Source: Psoroptes ovis
Lineage: Eukaryota; Arthropoda; Arachnida; Sarcoptiformes; Psoroptidae
Reading direction: 5' to 3'
DNA length: 64,000 bases
NCBI GenBank assembly: GCA_002943765.1
Contig: PQWQ01000007.1
Location: 2,916,501 to 2,980,500 of the forward strand
The translations under genes were made by a program, and so were the position numbers. Of this stretch, positions 52,413 to 64,000 are shown in pieces. The notes beneath the pieces were generated by a model, which saw only the letters and a program-made list of their open reading frames with translations, made no database searches and was not told the DNA's origin. Within the stretch, counting starts at the first letter, position 1. Each line of letters begins with the position of its first letter.

Positions 52413-55400
52413 CATTGAAGGAGTGTATTCGTTCAATGATATTTAAAATAAATATGAAACAATGAATCACAATTATTTCACTTTTATGGTGAAATTCTGC
52501 ATAGACATATGTGTATGACATAATATTCTTGTATTCAATTATTATGGTAATTTTATGAATTTCCATAATTTTGATTTTGTTGTTTTTTGGTTACCCGATC
52601 ATAAATGAGCAATTTTCATTGATTTGAACTTCTTTTTGTTGAAAAATATCGCATTAAAATTCTTTGAAATTCTCTCTATTCCCAATGAATTGTTGTTACA
52701 TTTTTTGAATCAATCAATTGATCGATCTGCGAAAATTAATGGTCAAATGCTTCTTGCACTGTGACAATCTACAAAAACACTGGTACTTTTGATTTGGACC
52801 AATTATTAAGAGATTATCGATTTTTTTCTGATATAAAAATGGTGTTTGATCCTTCTTTCTTGGGAATTCAAAAACATTGAAATTTCATTGATTTCAGAAT
52901 CAAAAGTGCGTTAATCTTTTATATTTTTGAATTTTTCATTCAAAAATTGAATTGAAATCAATCGAAAATGATCATTATTTTGGAATTATCTCTATTCAAT
53001 TTGCGATTTCGGAATTGTTCATTTTATTTTTTGTTTATTTATTTATTCGAATCACATTTGGAATTTGAAGAAATTTTTTGAAATTTTCATAATCATTTAT
53101 TTTGTTTTATCTTATAAATAATCAGCGAATTTCATTATTTCTTGGGAATATACAGAATCGCGACCATATATGCGACATTACAACGATAATACAACGAGTA
53201 TTCTGGCGATTCTCAATCGATTTAACCCAATTTTCCCATTCGTTTAGGCCGAAATTCTTGCAACGCATCGATTGGCCACCGCTTATTCAATGGTGAAATT
53301 CTTGAGAAACGCCAGAGTCATCAACATCTCATAACATTTGACAAACATTGTGATTATTTTGTATTTAATTTTATTATGCATTTCTCGAAAAATTCTTGCT
53401 TTATCATTTGAAAGATCGTCATTATTGTTATTACTATTATTATTATTGTTACCATATTATCGCAATGATTATGACAATAATTGAAATGTCAATGACATTT
53501 TGAATGAATTTTCATTCTCATGAATTACAAATGAATTTTCAGTTGTTTGTTTCTATTTTTTGCTTATTTTATTACATTTTCTTGGCGTTTTTCAATTCAT
53601 TCTTCTTGAGAGGACATAATGTTTCGCATTGAATTCAGGATATGGTCAAAAAACGAAATTTATCGGCTTAAAAATGGACATTATTACAGGCAAATCATTT
53701 TAAATGAATTTTGAAATTAAGAAACAAAAAATTCACCGTCACTGGCGCGATCTGCCATCCGAAATTTAAAATTTCTCGAAATTTAAAAATTTAAAATTTA
53801 CAAAAAATCTTCGAAATTACGAAGCGATAACATGAAGCCAATTCATGGTCAATTCATTCGACCATATCCATCCTTTCAACAACGATTGTTGATGTTATCA
53901 TTGATATGATATTTTCCATGTATCCATTTTCTTGAAAATTTTTCTCGTATTTCCACCAAGTTCATTCGGTAATATTTTCACATTTATGATTTCATTTGAA
54001 ATTACAGTGTGGTTTGTGTTCAAATGTATTCTTTACTTGGTACAATTGTGTTTGATTGTTTAAAAATTGTTTTGAATCAAAGAAAAAAGTCGGTTTTTTT
54101 ATTTGAATTGAAATAATTTCTTTTCGTTTGACAAATCAAACACATGTTCAACGATTCATTGTCGATAATATCATTCATTGTACAGCAGAAATTCGTGAAT
54201 GAAATGTGTATTTATTCATTTTATGATATTGACACTGTACACCCACTGATTTGTACCACTTATCGACAACCCTTCGAGCCATTTGAATCTCTTTTTTAAA
54301 AAAATTTTGTTACCATTGACCATCATCAATGTCATATTAGAGCATATCAACGATTTGTTTTAGGTTGGAACAACTTAGTATTGATTTTTTTTTTTCATCA
54401 AATTTGACCTGAATCAAATTATTTTGCTGTTGATATGATTCAATTTTCTGGATTGGATTCAATTGTCGTCTGGATTTTCCCCTTATGAGATAAATGAAAA
54501 ATGAAAAAATAATTGGTTTAAGTATTATTGTCATTACTGCCATTATTATTAAAATTATTAAATTAGTTAACCTACAAAATACTTGAAAAAATGGAATGAA
54601 AATGAAAATACTTCCGTAATAAATATTTGAAACAGAACAAACAGAAAAAAAACATTTTGGCACAAAATCGGTACAAAATGAAATTCATTTTCAACAAAAA
54701 AAAAATTTCATTTTCATTACACCGATTGTGATTGTCAATGAATAAACTGATAATTTATGAATCAAGTTTAAGTCATAACTCTATAACTTCATTTCCTATA
54801 GGAAATTTGTCAAAAACTTCTACTTTTTTCTATGAATGATCATCAAAGACAACAGTAAATCTATCATTATCAAGAATTCAAGAATTTTGCGTCAATAAAA
54901 TCATATTCTCAAGATGATTTAAACGCCTTTCAAAGTCGTTTGACCATCAGCTGAATCATTTAAACATCATTCGATCATTTGACCATTTTGAACAAAGTTT
55001 GTGATTACTTGTGTCATGTTTATTTTCATTTCATTTCATCTCATTGATTGATTTACTTGAATGTAGAAATGATTTGAATTTTTCAAATTTTTCAAAATGA
55101 TAATTGAATGAACGGTATCCGAAAGAGTTATGTGATTTATGATTGACGAACGACATCAAAATCAAATATTTTTCTAAATATACATCAGGTTTTAAAGAAG
55201 AAATATTTATGGCCAAAAATTCAACATTTCAAGTATAAAAAATAAATTTGAAAAAATATGATAATAATGATTAAATTTTTGTTTTCCAAAGCTATCGTTT
55301 CTTCTGTCAAATGAATATCAAATTTAATTAAATTTTCAAAGTTAATTCAATCGAAAAAAAATCAATCAATCGATTCAATCAATCAATCAATCGATCAAAT

Positions 55401-55764
55401 CAATTCTAATCAAAATTTTCTTAAAAATCATAATACAATCAATCAAAACATTAAATTAAGTTTTAAATCTGCATTTGAAGAAGAAGAAAAAGAAAATCAA
55501 TATCTTGAACCTGAATATATTAATTCAATTGTTCATAGTCACTTAACCCCTTGTTTTTTTATTGTTTGTTGATATCATCAATGAATTACTTGTAAGAGGG
55601 GGTTGACTTCCAGTCGAAAATTTCACACATGCAACATTTCTATTTGTTTACATTGATTTTACGTGAAAATTTTATTAATCGATTTCATGATTGACTGATA
55701 AATTCATTGTATTATTGATTATTCATGATTCTGAGCTTTCATTGCATCTCAATAATCCATTAAA
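41724..55764. other. Long gene-poor intergenic stretch
   Basis: About 14 kb with no recognisable coding exon on either strand. Contents are AT-rich simple DNA: ATT repeats at about 41849-41866 and 52379-52411, ATTC/CATT tetranucleotide runs (41908-41924, 44543-44560, 51975-51998), GTT/CTG triplet repeats near 46264-46312 and 46629-46653, and CAA repeats near 51040-51063. A GC-richer patch lies near 44010-44075. Minus-strand frames at 54337-54663 and 55031-55216 were examined; no acceptor joins them in phase. Confidence 0.55.
52379..52411. repeat. ATT triplet microsatellite
   Basis: About eleven tandem ATT units; produces an artificial Ile/Asn-rich frame on the minus strand. Confidence 0.85.
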
Positions 55765-57326
55765 ATGTTGTTGTTGAAAAACATAATCATTTTAATCTTA
55801 TTATCATTCAAAACATACGTTTGTTGGCCATTATCATCATCATCATCATCGTCGTTATCATCATTTCAATGGTCATCATTGTTTAATCCATTTCAATCAT
55901 CATTATCATTATCATCAAAAACGACGACCACGACAACTGCTACGACCGTCGATGCTTCTAATCGAGAACAGCCATCACTGCCAACACCATCATCATTATT
56001 ATCGACATCGACATCATCATCCATTTCGGAAACAAATGAAGTTCCAAGAATATTTGACGAAAATCACCAGCCATCAATTTATTCATTTTCAATTGATGAA
56101 TCAAATGATACAATTACAAATAATTTCAATCATGATCAATCGTGAGTGTATAATATAATATTTTGATTCGAATTATGATGGTCCATAACTCATTTTCCTC
56201 ATAGATTCAATGAATCTTCTTCCGAGTTATCATTCGAATACTTAATATCTCAAAATCAACACAAGTCACATGAAGTGAAAGCATTATTGCGCAATGATAA
56301 AACGATGGCCGATTTAATATTGGATTATAGGAGGAGATATATTGTTTATTGCGAATTATTCGATTTGGAACGTGATCCAGCACCGGTACGCTTACCATCA
56401 GTATTATCACATCGTCATTCTTTGGTTGTTAGCCATAAATTTATGATGAAAGTTGTAAGAAAATGTACACATTTAGCATTATCACAGCATAGTGATGTGT
56501 TTAGTCGTAACGATCGATCATCAACATCAACAACAGTGTTTGATGTAGCAGAAAATCATCATAATCATAATCATCATCATGATGATATTTCGATTTTATC
56601 GAATTCTACTTATAGATTACCACCATTACAATTTGATATGAATTTACAGCATTATTGGACATTTTGGAGAGGTATATTGCCTGGCACTAAGGTATCTCTG
56701 GATGAATTTTGTTCATGAATTTCAGATTCACATTTCTGAATTAATTTTTGATATTTCAGTGGTGTGGCCTTGGTGATGTTGCTAGCGAATATGAAGATTT
56801 AGGTCCAAAATTAGATATTGATCTTTGTTGCCGTGCACATGATCATTGTCCAATACGTTTAAAAGCATTCAGATCTGGTTATGGTGTACGTAATTTTTCA
56901 TTTTATAGCCGTTTACATTGTGAATGTGATTTAGATTTTTATTATTGCCTTAAAAAATCACCAAATTCATATGCAACAATGTTAGGACAATTTTATTTCA
57001 ATGTATTACGGCTATATTGTTTAAACGATGTTGATCCAAAAACAATGACATCGCCAACACCAATATCAACATCTGAAATGATAAGCATACATGATTATGA
57101 TTTAGATTTATCAAAATTATTATGTAAAAAACATCGGTAAGATTTGTTTTTTTTTGACGATTAATTAACAATTAAAACATCTTTTCTTCTCTTTAGAATC
57201 ACTCCCGAAGGCATATACGAATGCATTGATTATGGTCAAATAACTGATGCAATAATCAATGAAAAAAATAATTCAAAGCTCAAAATGAACATTGTACCGT
57301 TTGGAAAATCATTCTAGTTTTTTAAA
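55765..57326 (+). CDS. Secreted group III phospholipase A2
   Basis: Four exons: 55765-56141, 56205-56691, 56760-57136 and 57197-57326, 456 residues, with phases 2, 0 and 2 matching across GT-AG introns. A signal peptide covers about the first 20 residues. It is followed by about 260 residues of mainly Ser/Thr-rich linker and a poorly conserved N-terminal domain. The catalytic domain begins PGTKWCGLGD (Ca2+ loop, W289) and contains CCRAHDHCP with the His315-Asp316 pair, then HCECD and FYYCLK, the group III (bee-venom-type) pattern. The enzyme should release sn-2 fatty acids in a Ca2+-dependent manner outside the cell. Catalytic residues look intact. Group III enzymes occur in venoms but also as ordinary arthropod and vertebrate digestive, immune or reproductive enzymes; nothing here shows a venom role. 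The last exon is the least certain because it is short and unconserved. Confidence 0.88.
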
Positions 57327-57482
57327 ACAATTTTTGATACCAATTATTTATTATTATTATTTTTACTTAAATTTTGATTGTTTTTCATTATTTTTTACTT
57401 TTTTACTTAATTACTTGATTATAATCATGACTTTTATTATTTTTAATTGTTGAAATTTTTTTTTATTATTTATTATCAACGA

Positions 57483-57488
57483 AATAAA
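57483..57488 (+). terminator. Polyadenylation signal of PLA2
   Basis: AATAAA about 157 nt after the PLA2 stop codon. Confidence 0.45.
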
Positions 57489-57553
57489 TGAATTTAAGGT
57501 TAATTGAAATTAATTAAGATTAATTTGGTCTTGACACCTTTGAAAAAAAAACG

Positions 57554-57638
57554 GAGAAATTTTCTCAGAAATTGGAAAAAAATGTAAACAAACAGACAAC
57601 CGGCTCATGACACAAAAAAACTTACGAGAAAATTTCTC
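57554..57638. repeat. Inverted pair of near-palindromic 13-mers
   Basis: GAGAAATTTTCTC at 57554-57566 and its exact reverse complement GAGAAAATTTCTC at 57626-57638. Each is almost a palindrome itself, and 59 nt separate them. The GAA/TTC composition recalls heat-shock-type elements but the spacing does not fit the consensus. Confidence 0.5.
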
Positions 57639-58583
57639 TAACGAGCATTTGTGTTTATGTTTTTTTGGCCGTTTGTTGCTACTTCTTTCGTAATCATTTC
57701 ATTTTGTTATTTTATGAATTAAAAATGACAACAAACAAGTAACAATCTTATCAAATCAAAAGTTATAACCTTTGTTGAATTGAGAGAGATTGTGTACAGA
57801 CAAGTCAACGTATTTTAGTAAATGATGAGAGATAAAGTGAACGAAACTTTTGAAGAGAAACTCGATCAATCAAACAAACAAACGACAACAATAAATCGTC
57901 ATCAGTGTAAATTATTTTATTTATTTATTTTTTTTGAATAATAATCAATGGATAAATGATTCAAATATTATTCAAATGATTCAGATGATATTTTGTAATA
58001 ATGTTATATGAAAAATATCACATTTATTAATGGTCAATTCGTTTTGCAATATCGAAGATAATAGCAATAAATCCCAAAAACGACAATAATATTTGTGTTT
58101 GTGACATTTCAATGACACATCATCGGATAAATTTTGTAGACCTTATCCATTTGAAATGAGGAAAAATTGATGTTTTCATTTGTAAAGTTTGTAAGTCGGT
58201 AAGTGTTTGTTTGAAAGCTTTTGAACAAAATGAATTTTTAATTGTATTTATGTAATGTATTAATTAGAAAATAATCAATTTATGCTTGCTGATTTATAAT
58301 TTATTGCACAAATTATTCATGTTTTAATCGTGAAATAAGAATCGTGTTAATGTCATAAGAAAGAAAAATATGTGTTAGAATTAATCAAATTAGATTAATC
58401 AATGATTGAAATTTCGATTGAAAAAAAAATCAAGGTTAATTGTGAAAATAATAATAATAGATGAATGAAAAAGAAAGGAAAAGCACATTGGCTACGCAAA
58501 AGCTTAATTCAAATGATATTATAGCCGCATAATACTTGATATAACATTGAATAAAAGAAATTTAAAAAAAAAATATTGAAAAT

Positions 58584-61500
58584 ATGTTTTATTCAACAAC
58601 ATATCCACCATTATCAACACCATCACCATCGACAATAACTACGATTGTTTCTTCATCAACTACGACAACAATAACAACGTCTACGGCAAATTTATCAACC
58701 GTTAATAGTGGCTATTGTAATCAATTGCAATCATCAAATTCAGCTGTAACAACAACAACAATAACAACGCCATTGTCTATTTCGAAAATTTCTCCCATCA
58801 ATACAAATACTACTAAGCAAATTTTATATCGAAACAATAATAATGATATTATTATTAAACAACATTCCCAACAACCACCGCCTCAATTATCATTAATAAC
58901 TCCAGTATCAATTCTAAATGATTATTCACATCAACAACAGCATACTTTGATAACACCAATTACAACTACATTAGCATCGATCATAACAACAACGATTTCT
59001 ACAGCAGCATCAGCTACAATAACAACAACAACAACGAATGCATTAAAACAATTATCATTAATTACTGAAAATAATAATCAAAATATTGGTCAAAATGCTG
59101 TTGGACAAATTAATAGCAATACACCGTTTTCGATCAGTACAATGTATAATATGATCAATAATAATGATAATAATATTCTAATGGATCAATATGCGTCGAC
59201 GTCATCGACAGCTGCACAGTCATTATCATCGCCAAATCCAATGAATATTTATCAAAATAATTATTCGAATCAAAATAATACATCGAATAAAATTGTAAAA
59301 TCATCATTACAACAATTATCATCACATTCACCATCATTACATCAACAATCATTAGATGTGAATCATCTTGGGACATCAACATCATTATCATCATCTGCAA
59401 CTAATACTGCCACATCAATCATAATGATTAAAGATATTTTTCAATCTTGTAAAACTGGCGATCTAAATCGTCTGAAGAAATTGATCAATATCAATAATGT
59501 GAATGTTCGTGATCCATCAGGCGGTGGACGTTCAACGGTATTATTTTACTATTTGAAATTTCATTAGATTATGATTTTATCTCAATTTTTATCTCATCAT
59601 TTTCACAGCCATTACATTTTGCATCCGGTTTCGGACGTTTAGATGTTGTAGATTTTCTCATACAACAAGGTGCAAATATACATGCAAAAGATGATGGTGG
59701 CTTAGGTATATGCTAAATTGTTCTATTCTTCTAAAGAATATTAATTAAAAATTTTCTTCCAATTAGTACCATTGCATAATGCATGCAGTTTCGGTCATAT
59801 AGAAGTGATAAAGCTATTGATTAAAAATGGTGCAGATCCAAACGTCAAAGATAATTGGCACATAACACCATTAATGGAAGCGGCAATCAAAGGAAAACTT
59901 GAAGTTTGTTTGTATTTGTTGCAAAAAGGTGCTGATTGGAAATTGACAAATTCTGAAGGCAAAACAGCTTTAGAATTAGCATCACCATTAGTTAAATCTG
60001 TGTTGACCGGTGATTATCGTAAACATGAACTATTGGAAGCAGCAAGAAATGGTTATGAAGATAAAGTGTTAGCATTATTGACACCGTTGAATGTGAATTG
60101 TCATGCATCAGACGGTAGACGTTCAACACCACTACATTTGGCTGCCGGTTATAATCGATTAAAAATTGTTCAAATTTTACTGAAAAATGGTGGCGATGTT
60201 CATGCAAAAGATAAAGGTGGTCTAGTACCATTACACAATGCTTGTAGTTATGGACATTTTGAAGTTTGTGAGCTATTGATCAAACATGGTGCTGAAGTAA
60301 ATGCATCAGATCATTGGCAATTTACACCGTTGCATGAAGCTGCAGCCAAAATGCGTGTTGAAGTTTGCTCATTGTTATTGGCACATGGTGCCGATCCAAC
60401 ATTAGTCAATTGTCACAATAAATCTGTATTAAATATATGCCCTACAACTGATCTGCAAGATCGTATTATGAAAGAATATCGTGGCCATCAACTATTTGAT
60501 GCAATCATTACAGCAACAGATATTTCGAAATTGAAAAAATTTATAAACGTCGAAACTATTCAATTCAAACATCCATTCACTGGTAATACAGCATTGCATG
60601 TTGCTGTTTTATTGAATTGTTCGATAACTAATCCACAAATGACACCGAAATTACGTAAACAAATAATTGATCTACTTATACGAAAATCACCAGGAATCGT
60701 CAATGAAAAGAATGGACAATTTTTGACACCATTGCATTTAGCATCTGACTGTGGTCATACAGATATAATGGAATTATTATTGAAACATGGAGCAAAAATA
60801 AATGCAGTCGATTCATTAGGACAAACAGCATTACATCGTGCTTCACGCAATGGGCAATTAAGTTCAGTACAAACATTATTATCATATGGAGCAGATTTGA
60901 TGCTTGTGAATATACATGGTTTGACAGCTGAACAAATGGCAGCTACTGAACAAGTACAAAAATTGATAGCATCTCATAGATTAACATCGAAAAAAAATCC
61001 CGAACATCAATTATTGGAAGCATCTAGACAAGGAGAATTAGATCTAGTGCGCACAATATTAATGAAATATCCACATCTAGTCAATTGTCGTGATATCGAT
61101 GGACGGCAATCGACGCCATTACATTTTGCTGCCGGCTATAATCGCATTGATGTTGTTGAATATTTACTAGAACATGGTGCCGATGTGCGTGCTAAAGATA
61201 AAGGTGGTTTGGTACCATTACACAATGCATGTAGTTATGGCCACTTTGAAGTTGCTGAATTGCTGCTCAAAAAAGGTGCGAATGTAAATGCAACTGATTT
61301 ATGGAAATATACTGCATTACATGAAGCTGCATCCAAAGGAAAAATTGATATCGTGAAATTATTATTGAAACATGGTGCAGATGTAACCAAAAAGAATCGT
61401 GATGGTGATACACCATTAGATTTGGTGAAACCGGAAAATACTGAAATAATTGATTTATTATTAGGCAATGCTGCAATATTAGATGCAGCTAAAAAAGGTG

Positions 61501-63949
61501 AACTTGCTCGTTTAATGCGTTTGATAAACAGTGATAATGTGAATTGTCGTGATAGTCAAGGAAGAAATTCTACACCATTACATTTGGCTGCAGGTTATAA
61601 TAATTTTGAAGTTGCTGAATTTTTATTAGAAAAAGGAGCGGATGTTAATGCACCTGATAAAGGTGGTCTAATTCCGTTGCATAATGCCGCAAGTTATGGC
61701 CACCTAGATATAGCTGCATTATTGATCAAACATGATACAAATGTGAATGCTACAGATCGTTGGGGCTACACACCTTTGCATGAAGCAGCTCAAAAAGGGC
61801 GAACACAATTATGTGCATTATTATTGGCACATGGTGCTGATCCTACTATGAAAAATTATGAAAATCAAACAGCATTAGATTTAGCGACAGCTGAAGATGT
61901 GAAATGTTTATTAATGGATGCGCAATTAGAGCCACCATTATACTCAACATCGATTGGAATTACAACTGCTGCTATTAATGATTCAAATGTAATAAATCAA
62001 TCTAATCAACAACCATCTACAACGACAACAGAACAATCCTTAGCTAACAAAGTGAGCGATATCGATGATCAAACATTCATACAATCAAATCAAACTTCAG
62101 AATCTACGATACAGCAATCAGATTTAATGCAGCAATTAATCAGACAGATGATGCTTATTGTCGGTAATAGCAATATTAATTCGAATGTTATCAGCTCAAC
62201 AGGCGATACGCTCTCAACTTTCAATGATAATACATTATCAAACGATTCACCATCTATTGATGGTACATTATCGCCATCATCTTCATTTGGACTGAATCAT
62301 CCCGAAAATAATAGTAATTCTATTGAAACTGTACCATCATCATTAGCATTATTATTGTCTCAGCGTAATGCAGAAAATGTGAATGGTGATAGATGTCTGG
62401 AAAACATCAATAACAATCAGTCAAATGATGATCAAAACAATGATGTCGCTGATGATAACAATGTTGCCTCTGGTGACCGATCCATTATGGATGATAAAAT
62501 ATCGGATAATGATAATAATAATAAAATGAACCCACAACCTGGCGATGGTTCATCTGATGTTCAACAATCAAAAAATATTAATCAAACATCTTCGAATAAT
62601 ACTCAGCTCACGGCAACTAATAATCAACTAAATACAAATAATAAATTGACTAATTATCTACCAGTGACAAATATACCATCAAACATAACAATACCAATGT
62701 TTTTATCAACATTAGGTTTAGATTTTCTTACACCAATTTTGATGCGTGAACACATAACGATGGACATATTAGCTGAAATGGGACATGATGAATTGAAAGC
62801 GATTGGTGTACAAGCATATGGACATAGGCATCGAATATTGAAAGGTATTGAAAAATTATTAATATCATCATCAACATTATACGATACGATTGACGGATCT
62901 GGATTAGTAATACGCTCAAACACAGCTAACAATGATCATCAATTAGAACCGTTGAAACAAGCATTGAATGGTAATCAATTTTTAGGGACAACAATTACAA
63001 ATGCAAATGCTATTACAGTGATGACATCAAATGGTGCAGTATTGCCCTTACCAGCAGCATCTTCATTTATTGCAGCAACAAATTCCATGAGCAATAATAA
63101 CTCTTATCAATCGTTCTTATCGGGTATGAATAGTTCACCAGGAATATCCATGATACATACGACGACATTCTTGATACAACTGTCACAAGATGATCGTGAA
63201 TATCGTGCTGTTGAAGATGAAATGCAATCGACAATAAGAGAACATAAAGATGGTGGAGCCGGTGGTATATTCAATCGTTATCGTATCATACGTATACAAA
63301 AATTGATAAATTTGAAATTATGGCAACGATATTTACATCGACGACAAGAAATTTGTGAAGAAAATCATGGATTTGCGAATGAAAGAATGTTGTTTCATGG
63401 ATCACCATTCATTAATTCGATCGTACAAAAAGGTTTCGATGAACGACATGCTTATATTGGTGGAATGTTTGGTGCTGGCATTTATTTCGCCGAAAATAGC
63501 TCTAAATCAAATCAATATGTTTATGGCATATGTGGTGGCAGTGGTTGTCCAATGCACAAAGATCGTTCATGTTATCGATGTAAACGACAAATGTTATTAT
63601 GTCGAACAGCGTTGGGTAAATCATTTTTCCAATTTAGTGCATTGAAAATGGCACATGCACCTCCTGGACACCATTCAATCATTGGTAAATCAAGAATATC
63701 ATTTCTTTCAAATTCAAACAATTTTAATGATTAATCTTTCCTATTTACACAGGACGTCCAAGTGGTGGTGGTCTATCGTTTCCTGAATATGTCATTTATC
63801 GTGGCGAACAAGCGTATCCAGGTAAATTGATAAATTTTGATAAAATATAAACATGATTTAAAATTCAATTTTTAAATTTTCCATATGCAGAATACATAAT
63901 AACCTACCAAATAGTAAAACCACAATCATCTACTTCGACTGGTGAATGA
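58584..63949 (+). CDS. TNKS: Tankyrase (ankyrin-SAM-PARP poly-ADP-ribosyltransferase)
   Basis: Five exons: 58584-59537, 59609-59705, 59767-63684, 63753-63821 and 63891-63949, 1,698 residues; all phases (0, 1, 1, 1) agree. After a Ser/Thr/Asn-rich N-terminus of about 280 residues come five ankyrin clusters (about 280-1070), each opening with a motif of the type VNxxDxxGRxSTPLHxAAGYN. A low-complexity linker of about 245 residues follows, then SAM (about 1325-1385) and the PARP catalytic domain (about 1483 to end). The H-Y-E triad is H1561 (FHGS), Y1590 (IYFAEN) and E1668 (FPEYVIY), with the spacing of human TNKS. The tankyrase zinc site CPMHKDRSCYRC is present. The family marks substrates such as Axin for RNF146-dependent turnover and binds telomere and mitotic proteins. 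It is longer than usual (about 1,170-1,330) because of the N-terminus and the linker. Ends YQIVKP plus a short tail, TGA. Confidence 0.97.
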
Positions 63950-64000
63950 AACGAAAAAATGAATTTTGAAGATACTTTGATCAATCTAATTTCTAAAGAA

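Larger units (their letters stand above)
57327..58583. other. Intergenic region between PLA2 and tankyrase
   Basis: About 1.26 kb holding the PLA2 3' UTR and the presumed tankyrase promoter and 5' UTR. The only notable structure is a pair of inverted 13-mers at 57554-57638. No TATA box can be assigned with confidence. Confidence 0.5.

Noticed and set aside
53102..53330. GGTGAAATTCTTG near 53291 matches a conserved stretch of 18S rRNA
   Set aside because: Flanking bases do not follow 18S rRNA (no AGAGG before it, no GGA..GCAAGACGAAC after), so the short match is chance.
54337..55216. Two minus-strand frames with a hydrophobic segment, considered as a two-exon gene
   Set aside because: A donor exists near 55056 but no acceptor joins the second frame in phase, both starts are non-ATG, and no similarity to the receptor pair was found.

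Overview
The window looks like nuclear DNA of a mite, most likely an acariform/astigmatan mite of the house-dust-mite type. This is inferred from three things: very AT-rich intergenic sequence full of homopolymers and triplet microsatellites, genes with mostly short (about 50-120 bp) GT-AG introns, and animal genes whose exons carry long Asn/Ser/Thr low-complexity tracts. I see no bacterial operons, CRISPR arrays, tRNA or rRNA genes.

Layout. 68-752 (+): last exon of an imidazolonepropionase (AMDHD1). About 753-14300: long gene-poor stretch. 14308-20623 (-): a gustatory-receptor-like gene (copy A) split by a complete LTR retrotransposon at 15064-19719. 24703-26403 (+): a single-pass membrane protein with a PPPPY motif and a C-terminal C2-like domain. 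26587-28178 (-): an intact paralogue (copy B) of the interrupted receptor. 28825-30415 (+): an unrecognised protein with a divergent MIF4G-like region. 30614-30907 (-): a secreted Gly/Tyr/Met-rich peptide. 34473-41278 (-): a Yippee-like (YPEL) gene in four exons with a 5.5 kb intron and a long novel C-terminal tail. 41532-41723 (+): a possible small gene divergent from YPEL. About 41724-55764: gene-poor. 55765-57326 (+): a secreted group III phospholipase A2. 58584-63949 (+): a complete tankyrase with five ankyrin clusters, SAM and PARP domains.

The most interesting locus is 14.3-20.6 kb. A young-looking element with identical 203-bp LTRs and a 4-bp TGCA target duplication sits inside the second coding exon of receptor copy A. 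Removing the element and one copy of the duplication in silico restores an open frame of about 481 codons, almost the length of neighbour copy B (478), with the same intron phases. The element itself is unusual. Its Gag resembles BEL/Pao Gag (DUF1759-like region plus three zinc knuckles), while its Pol is Ty3/Gypsy type. Gag and Pol are joined by a -1 frame relation over a textbook GGGAAAC heptamer. Only 12 nt separate the 5' LTR from the Gag ATG, with no usual tRNA-complementary TGG start, and Pol terminates inside the 3' LTR.

The genes have unrelated functions (histidine catabolism, chemosensation, translation-like, YPEL, lipid hydrolysis, poly-ADP-ribosylation) and show no pathway clustering. 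All exon models were read by eye from splice consensus, phase agreement and family conservation; no alignment or transcript data were available.
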